Shown: in pieces, positions 34,098-41,017 of the stretch
Layout of the letters: the number at the start of each line of letters is the position of its first letter
Position numbering within the stretch: position 1 is the first letter of the stretch
NCBI RefSeq assembly: GCF_002887815.1
Contig: NZ_PDHO01000036.1
Span: forward strand, 1 to 41,017
Length of the DNA stretch: 41,017 nt
Source of the DNA: Mycobacterium sp. ENV421
GTDB lineage: Bacteria > Actinomycetota > Actinomycetes > Mycobacteriales > Mycobacteriaceae
Direction: 5' to 3'
Program-made: the position numbers and the translations under genes
The notes under the pieces: model-generated
The model's input: only the letters and a program-made list of their open reading frames with translations
Told to the model about the DNA's origin: nothing
Databases searched by the model: none

Positions 34098-34889
34098 CTA
34101 GCCATAGCCGAAGGCGGGCGGCCGCTTATTGATGAAGGCATCGAAACCCACGCGGGCCTCCTCACCGGCGAACAGCTCGACAACCCCGGCGGACTCGGCC
34201 CGAAACCCTTCAGAACGGCCCCCGTCCAGTCGCGCAAGCACACACGACTTGATGTGGCGCATGGCCTGGCGTGCTCCCGACGCGAGCTGTCGGGCGAAAT
34301 CGACGGCTTCGGCGACGACACGGTCGCCTTCAACGACCCTGTTGACCAAACCGAGCGTGTGCGCTTCGGCGGCGCCCAACGGCCGGCCGGTATACAACAA
34401 CTCCAGAGCGCGACCCTTGCCGACCGACTCGCATAGCCGCTGCGTTCCTCCGGCACCGGGAAGCAGGCCCAATCGAACTTCGGGAACGCCCAGCCGCACG
34501 TGTTCGCCAGCGAACCGCAGGTCGCACGCCAGAGCGAGCTCGAGGCCACCTCCCATGGCATTACCGTTGATCGCCGCGATCACCGGCAACGGCAGTGCCT
34601 CCAGATCATTGAGGGCCCGCTGGATCGTGTTGACAAAGTACGCAAATCCGGCCAGGTCGATGTCGCGCATCACCTTGATGTCGGCACCGGCGACGAACTG
34701 TTCTCCGTGTCCGGTGATCACGATGGCACCGACCTCGGGCAGGGACGCCGACTGCGTTGCCGCCCGGCCGATCTCCTGCACCACCTGCAGGTCCAGCGCG
34801 TTGGCCGGCGGGCGATCCACCGTCAACAACGCGACCCCCCTTTGCACCTCGACGCGGACGAAATTCGAGTCGCCGACGGCGATCGCCAT
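34098..34889 (-). CDS. Enoyl-CoA hydratase (crotonase family)
   Basis: A 263-residue enoyl-CoA hydratase. Both catalytic glutamates are in their usual contexts: NGNAMGGGLELALACD and VRLGVPEVRLGLLPGAGGTQRL. The oxyanion-hole region VAGADIKVM is also canonical. I chose ATG 34889, directly preceded by GGAGGTTTG; a TTG at 34892 is less likely. It is the first gene of the - strand operon, and a perfect TATAAT box on the same strand lies about 60 bases upstream. It should hydrate the double bond made by the acyl-CoA dehydrogenases. Confidence 0.92.
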   Translation of the reverse strand: MAIAVGDSNFVRVEVQRGVALLTVDRPPANALDLQVVQEIGRAATQSASLPEVGAIVITGHGEQFVAGADIKVMRDIDLAGFAYFVNTIQRALNDLEALPLPVIAAINGNAMGGGLELALACDLRFAGEHVRLGVPEVRLGLLPGAGGTQRLCESVGKGRALELLYTGRPLGAAEAHTLGLVNRVVEGDRVVAEAVDFARQLASGARQAMRHIKSCVLARLDGGRSEGFRAESAGVVELFAGEEARVGFDAFINKRPPAFGYG

Positions 34890-34922
34890 CAAACCTCCAT
34901 TAGCGCTTAAGCTCGCAGCCTT

Positions 34923-34965
34923 GCAATGCGGACACTATCGTAGTACTGATTATAAGGCAATGCGG
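34923..34965. promoter_or_regulatory. Divergent promoter region with -10 TATAAT and two GCAATGCGG repeats
   Basis: On the - strand TATAAT (34954-34949) is a perfect -10 box for the enoyl-CoA hydratase operon, though no strong -35 is seen. The 9-mer GCAATGCGG occurs twice in direct orientation at 34923-34931 and 34957-34965, bracketing it, and could be activator or repressor sites. The acyl-CoA dehydrogenase at 35084 diverges from here. Confidence 0.45.
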
Positions 34966-35083
34966 CAGTGTTGCACCGCAACTTAACCGGGGCCGCGCAG
35001 GACTGCACGTGCGCCAACCGTCCTTCATCAGCGGGCGGGTAGCCGCCGGGGTTATCGTCATGACCAGATATAGGGAGTTCCGA

Positions 35084-36232
35084 ATGCTCACATTCCGGGG
35101 TAACTTGACACCGGAGCAGTCGTCGTTCGTCGAGGCCGTCGATGGCTTCTGCCAGCGCGAGTGCCCACCGCACAAGCTCCGGGAGCTGACCAAGGGCGGG
35201 ACTGTCGCCCACAACAGCGAGCTCTACGCCAAACTCGCCAGCACCGGCTGGCTCGGGCTGACGATCCCCGAGGAGTACGGAGGGGTCGGCGGAACACTGT
35301 CAGAGGTCGCCCTGCTGACCGAGCGCCTGGCCTACCATCGCGTCCCGGTCGGTGGATATCTGACCACAGTGATCACGCTGCAGGCGCTGCTCAAGTACGG
35401 GTCCGAAGAACAGAAGCGTGCCGTGTTGCCCGGCGTCGCCGCCGGAGACATCCTGTCCATCGCGATCACCGAGCCCGACACCGGTTCTGACGCAGCGGCG
35501 GTCAAGACCCGGGCGCGTAAGGTGGGCTCGCGGTGGCAGCTCAGCGGCGAAAAGACCTACACGAGTAACGCCAACCATGCCCGCTGGGTTCTGGTGGTGA
35601 CTCGCACCAACACCGACGTGCCCAAGCACCAAGGGCTGAGTCTGTTTCTCCTGCCGATGGCCCGGCGTGGCGTCAGCTTCGAACGGCTCGACATGCTCGG
35701 ACATATCGACACCAACATCACCCGCTATGAGGACGTCGACGCCGGCGATGACGAGATCGTCGGAGGGATCGACCAAGGCTGGCGGGTGCTGGTACGCGGC
35801 CTCAACAGTGAGCGCCTCATCATTGCCGCCGAGGCCCTCGGCATCGGGCAGCGCGCCTTCGACGACACGCTCCGGTACGTGAAGGAGCGGCGCCAGTTCG
35901 GCCAGCCTATTGGTCGCTTCCAAGCGCTCCAGCACGGCCTTGCCGAGAGCGCGGCCAAGTTGCTGTCGACGCGGCTGCTGGTGGAGCACACCGCCGGGCT
36001 GCTAGCGTCCGGAGAACCAGCACCGGGTGAGGCTTCCATCACGAAGTTGCAGGCGACGGAGACCGCAAAAGAAATAGCACTGCAAGGTATGCAGTTCATG
36101 GGCGGCATGGGTTACAGCATGGAAAGCGAGATGCAGTCCTATGTCAGAGACACCCTCGTCATGACCATTTTCGGCGGCACGTCGCAGATTCAGAAAAACA
36201 TCATCGCCGCCCAACTCGGGCTTGCCGACTGA
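35084..36232 (+). CDS. Acyl-CoA dehydrogenase
   Basis: A 382-residue full-length acyl-CoA dehydrogenase. It has ITEPDTGSDAAAVKTRA and SGEKTYTSNANHARWVLVV in the beta domain, a Glu in GLNSERLIIAAEALG at the isovaleryl-CoA dehydrogenase-type base position, RRQFGQPIGRFQALQHGLAE, and the end IFGGTSQIQKNIIAAQLGL. The MCAD-type C-terminal base (YEGT) is replaced by Gly, consistent with the alternative base. I chose ATG 35084, with AGGGAG at good spacing; upstream in-frame ATGs at 35009 and 35060 lack one. It leads the + strand group and probably acts on a different intermediate from the paired dehydrogenases. Confidence 0.92.
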   Translation: MLTFRGNLTPEQSSFVEAVDGFCQRECPPHKLRELTKGGTVAHNSELYAKLASTGWLGLTIPEEYGGVGGTLSEVALLTERLAYHRVPVGGYLTTVITLQALLKYGSEEQKRAVLPGVAAGDILSIAITEPDTGSDAAAVKTRARKVGSRWQLSGEKTYTSNANHARWVLVVTRTNTDVPKHQGLSLFLLPMARRGVSFERLDMLGHIDTNITRYEDVDAGDDEIVGGIDQGWRVLVRGLNSERLIIAAEALGIGQRAFDDTLRYVKERRQFGQPIGRFQALQHGLAESAAKLLSTRLLVEHTAGLLASGEPAPGEASITKLQATETAKEIALQGMQFMGGMGYSMESEMQSYVRDTLVMTIFGGTSQIQKNIIAAQLGLAD

Positions 36233-36310
36233 TCGGCGACCGCCGCGACGTGCGGACTTTCACGCTCGTGCCGAGCGCGATGGCATATCCAACGAAGGAC
36301 ACCAACAGGG

Positions 36311-37093
36311 ATGAAGGGAAACAATCAGATGGCAGTTGAGATCGACTTGACGGGACGCTGCGCGATGGTCACCGGCGCGGGCAGCGGAATCGGGCGTGAG
36401 GTAGCAACCCTTCTCGCACGCTCAGGAGCGAAAGTCGCGGCGGCGGATATCAACGAGGCTGCCGCCAAGGAAACGGCCGCCATCATCGAACAGGCGGGCG
36501 GCACTGCGACCGCCGTCACGGTGGATGTGCGCGACCCGCAGGGCGCACGTGATGCGGTGAGCGCCACGGTCGAGCAGCTGGGTGGACTGGACATCCTCGT
36601 CAACAACGCGGCGGCATGGAGCGTGGATCTGTTCAAGAACCTCACCTATGAGCAGTACCACCTCGACGTCGGCATCACGCTGATCGGCACGATGGTGATG
36701 ACCAAGGCTGCCTACGACCACATGCGTGAGCAGAAATCGGGCACGGTAGTGAATCTGATCTCAGACGCCGGCCGAATCGGCGAACCCTTCCTCGTTTCCT
36801 ACAGCGCCGCGAAAGCAGGGGTCGTCGGCTTTACGAAGGCCTTCGCCAAAGAAGCCGGCCGTTACGGCATCCGATGCAACGCAGTGTCGCCGGGCACCAC
36901 CAAGACTCCGGGTGCCAGCGCCCTGATCGAAAAGTGGGGCGGTGAAGAGAACTTGGTCAAGGCCTATCCGCTGGGCCGGCTCGGCGAACCTATCGACCAG
37001 GCGAACGCGATCTTGTTCTTCTGCTCGGAGCTCAGCTCGTGGATAACCGGTCAGATCCTCAGCGTCAGCGGCGGCTACAGCATGGTTGACTGA
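36311..37093 (+). CDS. Short-chain dehydrogenase/reductase (BadH/FabG-like)
   Basis: A 260-residue classical SDR, with TGAGSGIGREVATLL near residue 22, AADINEA after beta-2 (NAD-type), NNAA, the catalytic Ser in LISDAGRIGE and SYSAAK (Tyr-x3-Lys), and the end GQILSVSGGYSMVD. It is similar in type to 2-hydroxycyclohexanecarboxyl-CoA dehydrogenase and to the SDR at 28545. Either ATG 36311 (AAGGA upstream) or ATG 36329 (AAGGGA upstream) could be the start. It likely oxidises a 3-hydroxyacyl-CoA to the keto form, the step before thiolysis or ring hydrolysis. The thiolase remnant follows it. Confidence 0.9.
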   Translation: MKGNNQMAVEIDLTGRCAMVTGAGSGIGREVATLLARSGAKVAAADINEAAAKETAAIIEQAGGTATAVTVDVRDPQGARDAVSATVEQLGGLDILVNNAAAWSVDLFKNLTYEQYHLDVGITLIGTMVMTKAAYDHMREQKSGTVVNLISDAGRIGEPFLVSYSAAKAGVVGFTKAFAKEAGRYGIRCNAVSPGTTKTPGASALIEKWGGEENLVKAYPLGRLGEPIDQANAILFFCSELSSWITGQILSVSGGYSMVD

Positions 37094-37123
37094 CGCGGCT
37101 GGGCCGAGGTCGGCGCTCACGGC

Positions 37124-37518
37124 GTGGTCGCGGGCCCCAGATTCCATGCCTCATTCGCAACCAGCGAATGCCTCAAGAAAGCCATTGTCCGCGAGGGAAT
37201 TTCGGTCCACCAGCCCGACGTTGTCGAGACCAATGAGGCGTTCACGGCGGTTTCCCCGCTTCTACGGAGGAACTTGGCGTCGATCTGCAGAGGTGAATGT
37301 CAGTGGCGGAACCGTCGCGATCAGCCATCGATTGGCAGTCCCGCGGGCCCATTCTTCGCGCCGCCCTTGAGCTGGCCCGACTTGGTCCTGGCTGCGCGGT
37401 GGCCGCAGCATGCGGTGCGGGCGGCCAGGGCGACGGAGTCACCCTGCGCGCCGACTTGTCACTGACAACTCCCAGACGGGACCTCGGCGGCTGCACCAAA
37501 GAGTCCCCGACGGACTGA
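37124..37518 (+). pseudogene. Thiolase C-terminal remnant, multiply frameshifted
   Basis: Three frames in succession show pieces of the thiolase C-terminal domain. ECLKKAIVREGISVHQPDVV and ETNEAFTAV match the conserved NEAFA region. Then, in another frame, EVNVSGGTVAISHRLAV matches the VNxxGGAIALGHPLGAS block, with the active-site His context changed. In a third frame RGPILRAALELARLGPG and CAVAAACGAGGQGDGV match the end with the catalytic Cys (CxGGGQG). The N-terminal two-thirds with the nucleophilic Cys is gone. The position between the SDR and the crotonase is where a thiolase would complete a beta-oxidation cycle. Confidence 0.72.
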
Positions 37519-37567
37519 CTCGAAGACGCCCGCACATCGACACCCAAAACACCGTGAGGAGATCGAA

Positions 37568-38380
37568 ATGCCCACCGATTACTCAGAATTCCCCAGTTTG
37601 AGGCTCGGCCAGGCCGAGGAAGGCGTCCTTGAGATGGTTCTTGATGCGCCAGGCCTGAATTCGGTCGGCCTCGGTATGCATCGCGACCTCGCCGACATCT
37701 GGCCCGTCATCGAGCGGGATCCCGACGTGCGGGCCGTGGTGGTGCGCGGGGAAGGGCCAGCCTTTTCCTCCGGCGGCAACTTTGATTTGCTCGACGCGAT
37801 GATTTCGGACTACGACAGCCGGCTGCGCATCATGCGTGAGGCGCGCGACTTGGTCCTGAATATGGTCAACCTCGACAAGCCGGTGGTTTCTGCAATTCGC
37901 GGGCCCGCGGTGGGCGCTGGGTTGGTCGTCGCCTTGCTCGCCGATATCTCGGTCGCGAGCCGCACGGCGAAGATCATTGATGGGCACACGCGCCTGGGTG
38001 TCGCGGCTGGCGATCACGCCGCCATCTGTTGGCCGTTGTTGGTTGGCATGGCCAAAGCAAAATATTATTTGTTTACCTGTGAACCGCTTTCCGGTGCGGA
38101 GGCCGAGCGAATCGGTTTGGTGTCGATGTGTGTCGATGACGATGAAGTCGTGGCAACGGCACATCGCATTGCCGCTCGGTTGTCCGACGGCGCACAAGCG
38201 GCTATCCGCGGGACCAAGCGCAGCCTCAACCATTGGTATCGAATGTTCGGACCCACCTTCGAGGCCTCGCTCGGCATGGAGTTTCTCGGCTTCGGCGGCC
38301 GTGACGTGCAAGAGGGGTTGGCAGCGCACCGCGAAAAGCGTCCGCCACGGTTTGGCCTTCCGTCAGCGGATGATCGATGA
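37568..38380 (+). CDS. Enoyl-CoA hydratase/isomerase-family protein with atypical active site
   Basis: A 270-residue crotonase-fold protein starting at ATG 37568 with GAGGAG upstream. The oxyanion-hole region GPAFSSGGNFDLLD and the helix IRGPAVGAGLVVALLADISV are typical, but neither hydratase Glu is present: the first position is Val (GAGLVVAL) and the second region reads LGVAAGDHAAICWP, with Asp and His nearby. It may therefore be an isomerase, a hydrolase, or a hydratase with altered chemistry. Its stop overlaps the start of a truncated SDR (ATG 38370), which shows the operon originally continued. Confidence 0.85.
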   Translation: MPTDYSEFPSLRLGQAEEGVLEMVLDAPGLNSVGLGMHRDLADIWPVIERDPDVRAVVVRGEGPAFSSGGNFDLLDAMISDYDSRLRIMREARDLVLNMVNLDKPVVSAIRGPAVGAGLVVALLADISVASRTAKIIDGHTRLGVAAGDHAAICWPLLVGMAKAKYYLFTCEPLSGAEAERIGLVSMCVDDDEVVATAHRIAARLSDGAQAAIRGTKRSLNHWYRMFGPTFEASLGMEFLGFGGRDVQEGLAAHREKRPPRFGLPSADDR

Positions 38381-38435
38381 TGACACACCTCTGGGCGGCC
38401 GGACCGCGATTGTGACCGGCGGTGGGACGCTCTGA
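38370..38435 (+). pseudogene. SDR gene truncated after about 21 codons
   Basis: From ATG 38370, inside the end of the crotonase gene, the frame reads MIDDDTPLGGRTAIVTGGGT followed by Leu and a TGA. This is the first beta strand of an SDR up to the TGGGxxxGxG cofactor loop, cut exactly inside the motif. Immediately after comes non-coding sequence leading to the IS256-family tail. A mobile-element insertion or deletion removed the rest of the gene. Confidence 0.72.
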
Positions 38436-38539
38436 ATTGTTGAGGTATCGGTTCGCCACACGTCGCCCGGGGGCAAAAGAAAGGTCAAGTCCAGGGACGT
38501 GGTGTACGACGTTTTCGTGTGATTCTTCGAGTTGATGGT

Positions 38540-38755
38540 TCAGGCGGTCAGCGCCGCGGGGGTGTCCTCCTGTTCTGTCGGGGTGTCGTTGACGGTGCGT
38601 GATTTGCTCAGGACGTCGAGGCCGAGGTAGCGCCGAGATTCGGCCCATTCGTCGTGTTGTTCGGCCAGTACGGCGCCGACGAGGCGGATCAGCGCGTTGT
38701 GGTCGGGGAAGATGCCGACGACGTCGGTGCGCCGGCGGATCTCCTTGTTGAGCGG
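38540..38755 (-). mobile_element. IS256-family transposase, C-terminal fragment
   Basis: On the - strand the frame ending at 38540 reads LNKEIRRRTDVVGIFPDHNA, then LIRLVGAVLAEQHDEWAESR and RYLGLDVLSKSRTV, ending in an Ala-rich tail. This is the conserved end of mutator-type IS256-family transposases. The sequence before LNKEI no longer matches, so the first 80 per cent of the gene is missing and the junction lies near 38755. The element end probably lies in 38436-38539, next to the truncated SDR. Confidence 0.78.
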
Positions 38756-38806
38756 TTCCTTTATCCGGCCCTCGCGGCCGGGATTGTCGGGGGGATCGGT
38801 TCGGGG

Positions 38807-39663
38807 TCATCTGTCGAGTCGTTGGAGATGGTCGGTGAGGGCGTGGGTGACGCGCTCGTGGCGGGCTGTTTCGTCGGTCCAGCCGCGGGTCTCGGCGTCG
38901 GCTTTGAGTGCTTCGATGTCGGCGAGTTGGTGGGTGAGCGCCTCGCGGAATTCGGGTGCGGTGGTGTAGTTGTCGCAGGTTTCGCAGATGTTGGCATACG
39001 GGCAGGGCCCGGCCGCTGGGTGACGGGCGCAGTAGCCGTGTGCGACGCGGATTTTCAGCATCTCGCTGTGGAGCCAGCCGACCTTGTCGGGCATGATGGG
39101 TTTGCCTGCTGGGGTGAGTGTGAACTGGCGGCGCATCTTGCCCATGGCTTCGTCGTAGGCCGTTCGCAGGGTGGGCGAGGCCAGAGTTGCGTAGCGCAGT
39201 GTCATCTGCGGCGTAACATGCCCGAGCAGCGCCATCAGTGCTTGTAGGCTCATGCCGGCGTTGGCCAGTTCGGTGGCCCAGGTGTGGCGCAGCTGGTGGG
39301 GGGTGACGACGAGCGCGGTCCCGTCGGGTGCCAGGAGGCCGGTGGCTTCGGCGGCGGCGAGCAGACCGTTGCGCAGCCGGGTGTAGCCGAGCCGGCGCCC
39401 GTGGGTTGTGAAGAGGAAGTCGGTGGGCACGCCGGTGCGTGGTGCGGCAGTGGCCGGTGTGCACCGCGGTGGTTGGCCCAGTCGTCGAGGGCGGTCACGG
39501 TGGGCGCCGAGAGCGGCACCATGCGTTCGGTCGCGAGCTTGCCCAACGGCACCTTCAACCAGGTGCCGGCCGGGCCGTAGTCGATGATGCTGCCCAATTC
39601 CAGGTCGAGCAGCTCGCCCACCCGCAGCCCGGCACCGCGCAGCACGGTCAGTCCGACGCCCAC
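38807..39663 (-). pseudogene. Tyrosine recombinase (phage-integrase family), catalytic half with a one-base deletion
   Basis: The first part, read from 39663, gives GAGLRVGELLDLELGSIIDY (catalytic Arg I) and LATERMVPLSAPTVTALDDW. Near 39441 one C of a CCC run (- strand) appears lost. The next frame continues with PTDFLFTTHGRRLGYTRLRN, TPHQLRHTWATELANAGMSL (HxLRH with Arg II), LLGHVTPQMTLRYATL (His III and nucleophile Tyr) and a C-terminal Cys-rich segment CARHPAAGPCPYANICETC. The stop is at 38807. All catalytic residues remain, but the frame is broken and the N-terminal part lies elsewhere (40257-40568) or is lost. Confidence 0.82.
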
Positions 39664-39681
39664 CGACGCTGCCCCGGACGG

Positions 39682-40206
39682 ATGACCATCGCCATCACCT
39701 CGGCCGAGGCATCGGCGCCGATCCGATGGTCGTGCAGCGTCTGCGACGACGAGGGGGTGATCAGCAACTGGGCAGATTCCCCATACGACCTGCGCCGCCG
39801 CGGACTCAGCCTTGCCGACGCCCTCGAGGAGGTCATCGTCAGCGACAAGACCGCCGCCGTGTTACGCGACCTGATGCTGCTTGACCCCGACTGCGAGCGA
39901 CTGGTGTATGGCATGCGCGCCCACCCAAACGGCGCTGCCTTACTGACCAATGCCGACGACCTCGAAGAGCTGATCGGGTTCGTGGCCGCCGAAGCCAACC
40001 ACGAACCCAACCGCCGCCGCCAAGACCGCCTCAACGCCGCGTTCAACGTACTGACCGACGCCGCCCAACCCCTCTCCAGCTGCACATCTCTGGGACCTAC
40101 CGCATCAGCCCTGGGCGTGCCAAAGCATTCCGCAGCCAAGCTACCGAACCCGCTGCCCGTTGCCCCCGACACCATCAGCGGCAGCTGCAAGAGGCCTGTC
40201 GCTTGA
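39682..40206 (+). CDS. Conserved mycobacterial hypothetical protein
   Basis: A 174-residue product from ATG 39682. It starts with a CxxC-containing region (RWSCSVCDDEGVISNWADSP) and goes on with LRDLMLLDPDCERLVYGMRA and ELIGFVAAEANHEPNRRRQD. I recall similar small hypothetical proteins in mycobacteria with a CGxCGxEGxI-type start and an AAEANHE(P/T)xRRRQxRLDAAF end. The last about 55 residues (after FNVLTDAAQ) do not match that pattern and may be read-through of non-homologous sequence. It lies on the opposite strand between the two halves of the integrase. Function is unknown. Confidence 0.6.
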   Translation: MTIAITSAEASAPIRWSCSVCDDEGVISNWADSPYDLRRRGLSLADALEEVIVSDKTAAVLRDLMLLDPDCERLVYGMRAHPNGAALLTNADDLEELIGFVAAEANHEPNRRRQDRLNAAFNVLTDAAQPLSSCTSLGPTASALGVPKHSAAKLPNPLPVAPDTISGSCKRPVA

Positions 40207-40256
40207 GTCCCCCAACCCGTATGCTCACGACGAAGCCGCGAACCGGCCGGTGCTTT

Positions 40257-40568
40257 TTACACCCACTTTCGGACGCGACCCAGAGCGATCGGGCTCGGCT
40301 GCGACCGTAGTTCAGCGAGGAATTGATCCACGTCGTTCGCTCGCCAGCGCCATGGGTACTCGTTGGTGAATTCGACGAATCTGGCGATCACACGGCACCG
40401 TGCTTTGATCGTGTCGATCTCGAGGCCACGAGCCAGCATCTGAGCTCGCCAGCCACCAAGCATTGCGTCGAAGACGGTCTCGTCTGCTCGCAGCAGCGAA
40501 ACATCGTCGGCACGCAGAATCCGAGGGACGAAGCCCGGAAGCTCCTCAGCGGCCATCGCCGACTCCAC
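40257..40568 (-). pseudogene. Tyrosine recombinase N-terminal (core-binding) fragment
   Basis: From GTG 40568 or ATG 40556 the frame encodes about 100 residues, with LGGWRAQMLARGLEIDTIKA, RFVEFTNEYPWRWRANDVDQ and FLAELRSQPSPIAL. This is the SAM-like core-binding domain that precedes the catalytic domain of tyrosine recombinases. After PSPIAL (about 40280) the sequence no longer fits and soon meets a stop. Orientation and order suit it being the start of the same gene as 38807-39663, with about 600 bases including the hypothetical gene lying where the middle should be. It could also be from a second integrase. Confidence 0.7.
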
Positions 40569-41017
40569 ATGACAGTCGGCTTGACGACGTGGATGCCGCC
40601 CGTGACGTTGACCGGCGAGTCGAACGGAGAATACGCAATGACCCAGCGGGACATAGCAAATCGTCACTGTGACGTTTTGACAGGTTGTCGGCGGACGAGG
40701 GGTGGCCCGGCGCGAAATTGCCGGGTGGGCTTGAGTGGACTGGCATCGACATCTCGTCACCTAACAATGAAATCGTTCATTAAGTGATTGAAATCTACGT
40801 CGAGCTGGAGCAATGGTCAACAGACGACACGGGGTGCCGTTGGACAGAACGGGAGGCTCAAGCGTGTCAGCTGCACCGACGTTGTCATCACGCAGAGGTG
40901 CGAGTCCTTGCACCTAATGCAACTCGCATTGGTTTTAAGCCGATAACAGAGCTTATGTCAAGTTGTAAGTTGGTTATTCGCATCGGATGCGAATAGATCA
41001 GTTTTGGATAACGCTCT
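40569..41017. other. Non-coding, lower-GC end of the mobile-element region
   Basis: I see no supportable gene here. The stretch is clearly more AT-rich than the rest of the window, especially 40760-40800 and 40920-41000. It contains a hairpin (AGGTGC/GCACCT, 40896-40915) and a 21-bp palindrome at 40975-40995. It lies upstream of the integrase fragment, so it may be an element end or attachment region. Confidence 0.45.
40975..40995. repeat. 21-bp perfect palindrome (TATTCGCATC-G-GATGCGAATA)
   Basis: Two perfect 10-bp arms around a single G lie in an AT-rich context about 400 bases upstream of the integrase N-terminal fragment. It could be a recombinase core or arm site, an element end, or an operator. 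No second copy is present in the window. Confidence 0.6.

Noticed and set aside
40896..40915. Hairpin AGGTGC/GCACCT considered as a terminator or tRNA arm
   Set aside because: It has a 6-bp stem only, no T-run and no surrounding cloverleaf; there is no support for an RNA gene. I found no convincing tRNA, rRNA or CRISPR anywhere in the window.

Overview
The window comes from a GC-rich actinobacterium, almost certainly a non-tuberculous Mycobacterium. The evidence is a complete mce operon (two YrbE permeases plus MceA-F), an FprA-type ferredoxin reductase, paired FadE genes, many GTG starts and four-base ATGA/GTGA overlaps between genes. The species cannot be fixed from sequence alone. The window mixes intact lipid/terpenoid-type metabolism genes with many decayed genes and insertion-sequence remnants, so this looks like an accessory, actively eroding region.

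Layout. 1-319: end of an IS5-family element. 703-10229: the mce operon on the + strand with a recognisable sigma-A-like promoter. 10329-12051: a metallo-beta-lactamase-fold hydrolase and a TetR regulator on the - strand. 12248-14541: a graveyard holding an alpha/beta hydrolase with an amber codon, a second hydrolase with a lid deletion and frameshift, an HD/LuxR fragment and a MazF-like toxin fragment. 14572-17200: a large LuxR-type ATP-dependent regulator broken by two one-base deletions. 17400-19197: a small sigma-region-4-like protein divergent from a cytochrome P450, with two identical 12-bp palindromes between them.

19285-38435: the catabolic core. A - strand operon encodes an NDMA-type alcohol dehydrogenase, a P450, a [3Fe-4S]-type ferredoxin and an aldehyde dehydrogenase. 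Facing it on the + strand are an FprA-like ferredoxin reductase, an acyl-CoA synthetase, an alpha-methylacyl-CoA racemase-like protein and an SDR dehydrogenase. An internally deleted IS1182-family element with CTAG target duplications sits exactly at the SDR stop codon. Beyond it a - strand operon encodes a crotonase hydratase, a BadI/MenB-like crotonase, two overlapping acyl-CoA dehydrogenases (probable alpha/beta pair) and a 7Fe ferredoxin. A divergent + strand set holds a third acyl-CoA dehydrogenase, an SDR, a thiolase remnant, an unusual crotonase and an SDR cut off after about 21 codons.

Working model (inference): the P450 system hydroxylates a methyl group of a hydrophobic, methyl-branched and possibly alicyclic compound. 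Alcohol and aldehyde dehydrogenases take it to the acid, the synthetase makes the CoA ester, the racemase sets the alpha-methyl stereochemistry, and dehydrogenases, hydratases and SDRs beta-oxidise it, with the BadI-like enzyme a candidate for hydrolytic ring opening. The Mce system may import the substrate. The loss of the thiolase and of one SDR suggests the pathway is partly decayed here or completed by genes elsewhere.

38436-41017: a second mobile-element graveyard with an IS256-family transposase tail, a tyrosine recombinase in two pieces, a mycobacterial hypothetical gene between the pieces, and a lower-GC end with a 21-bp palindrome.
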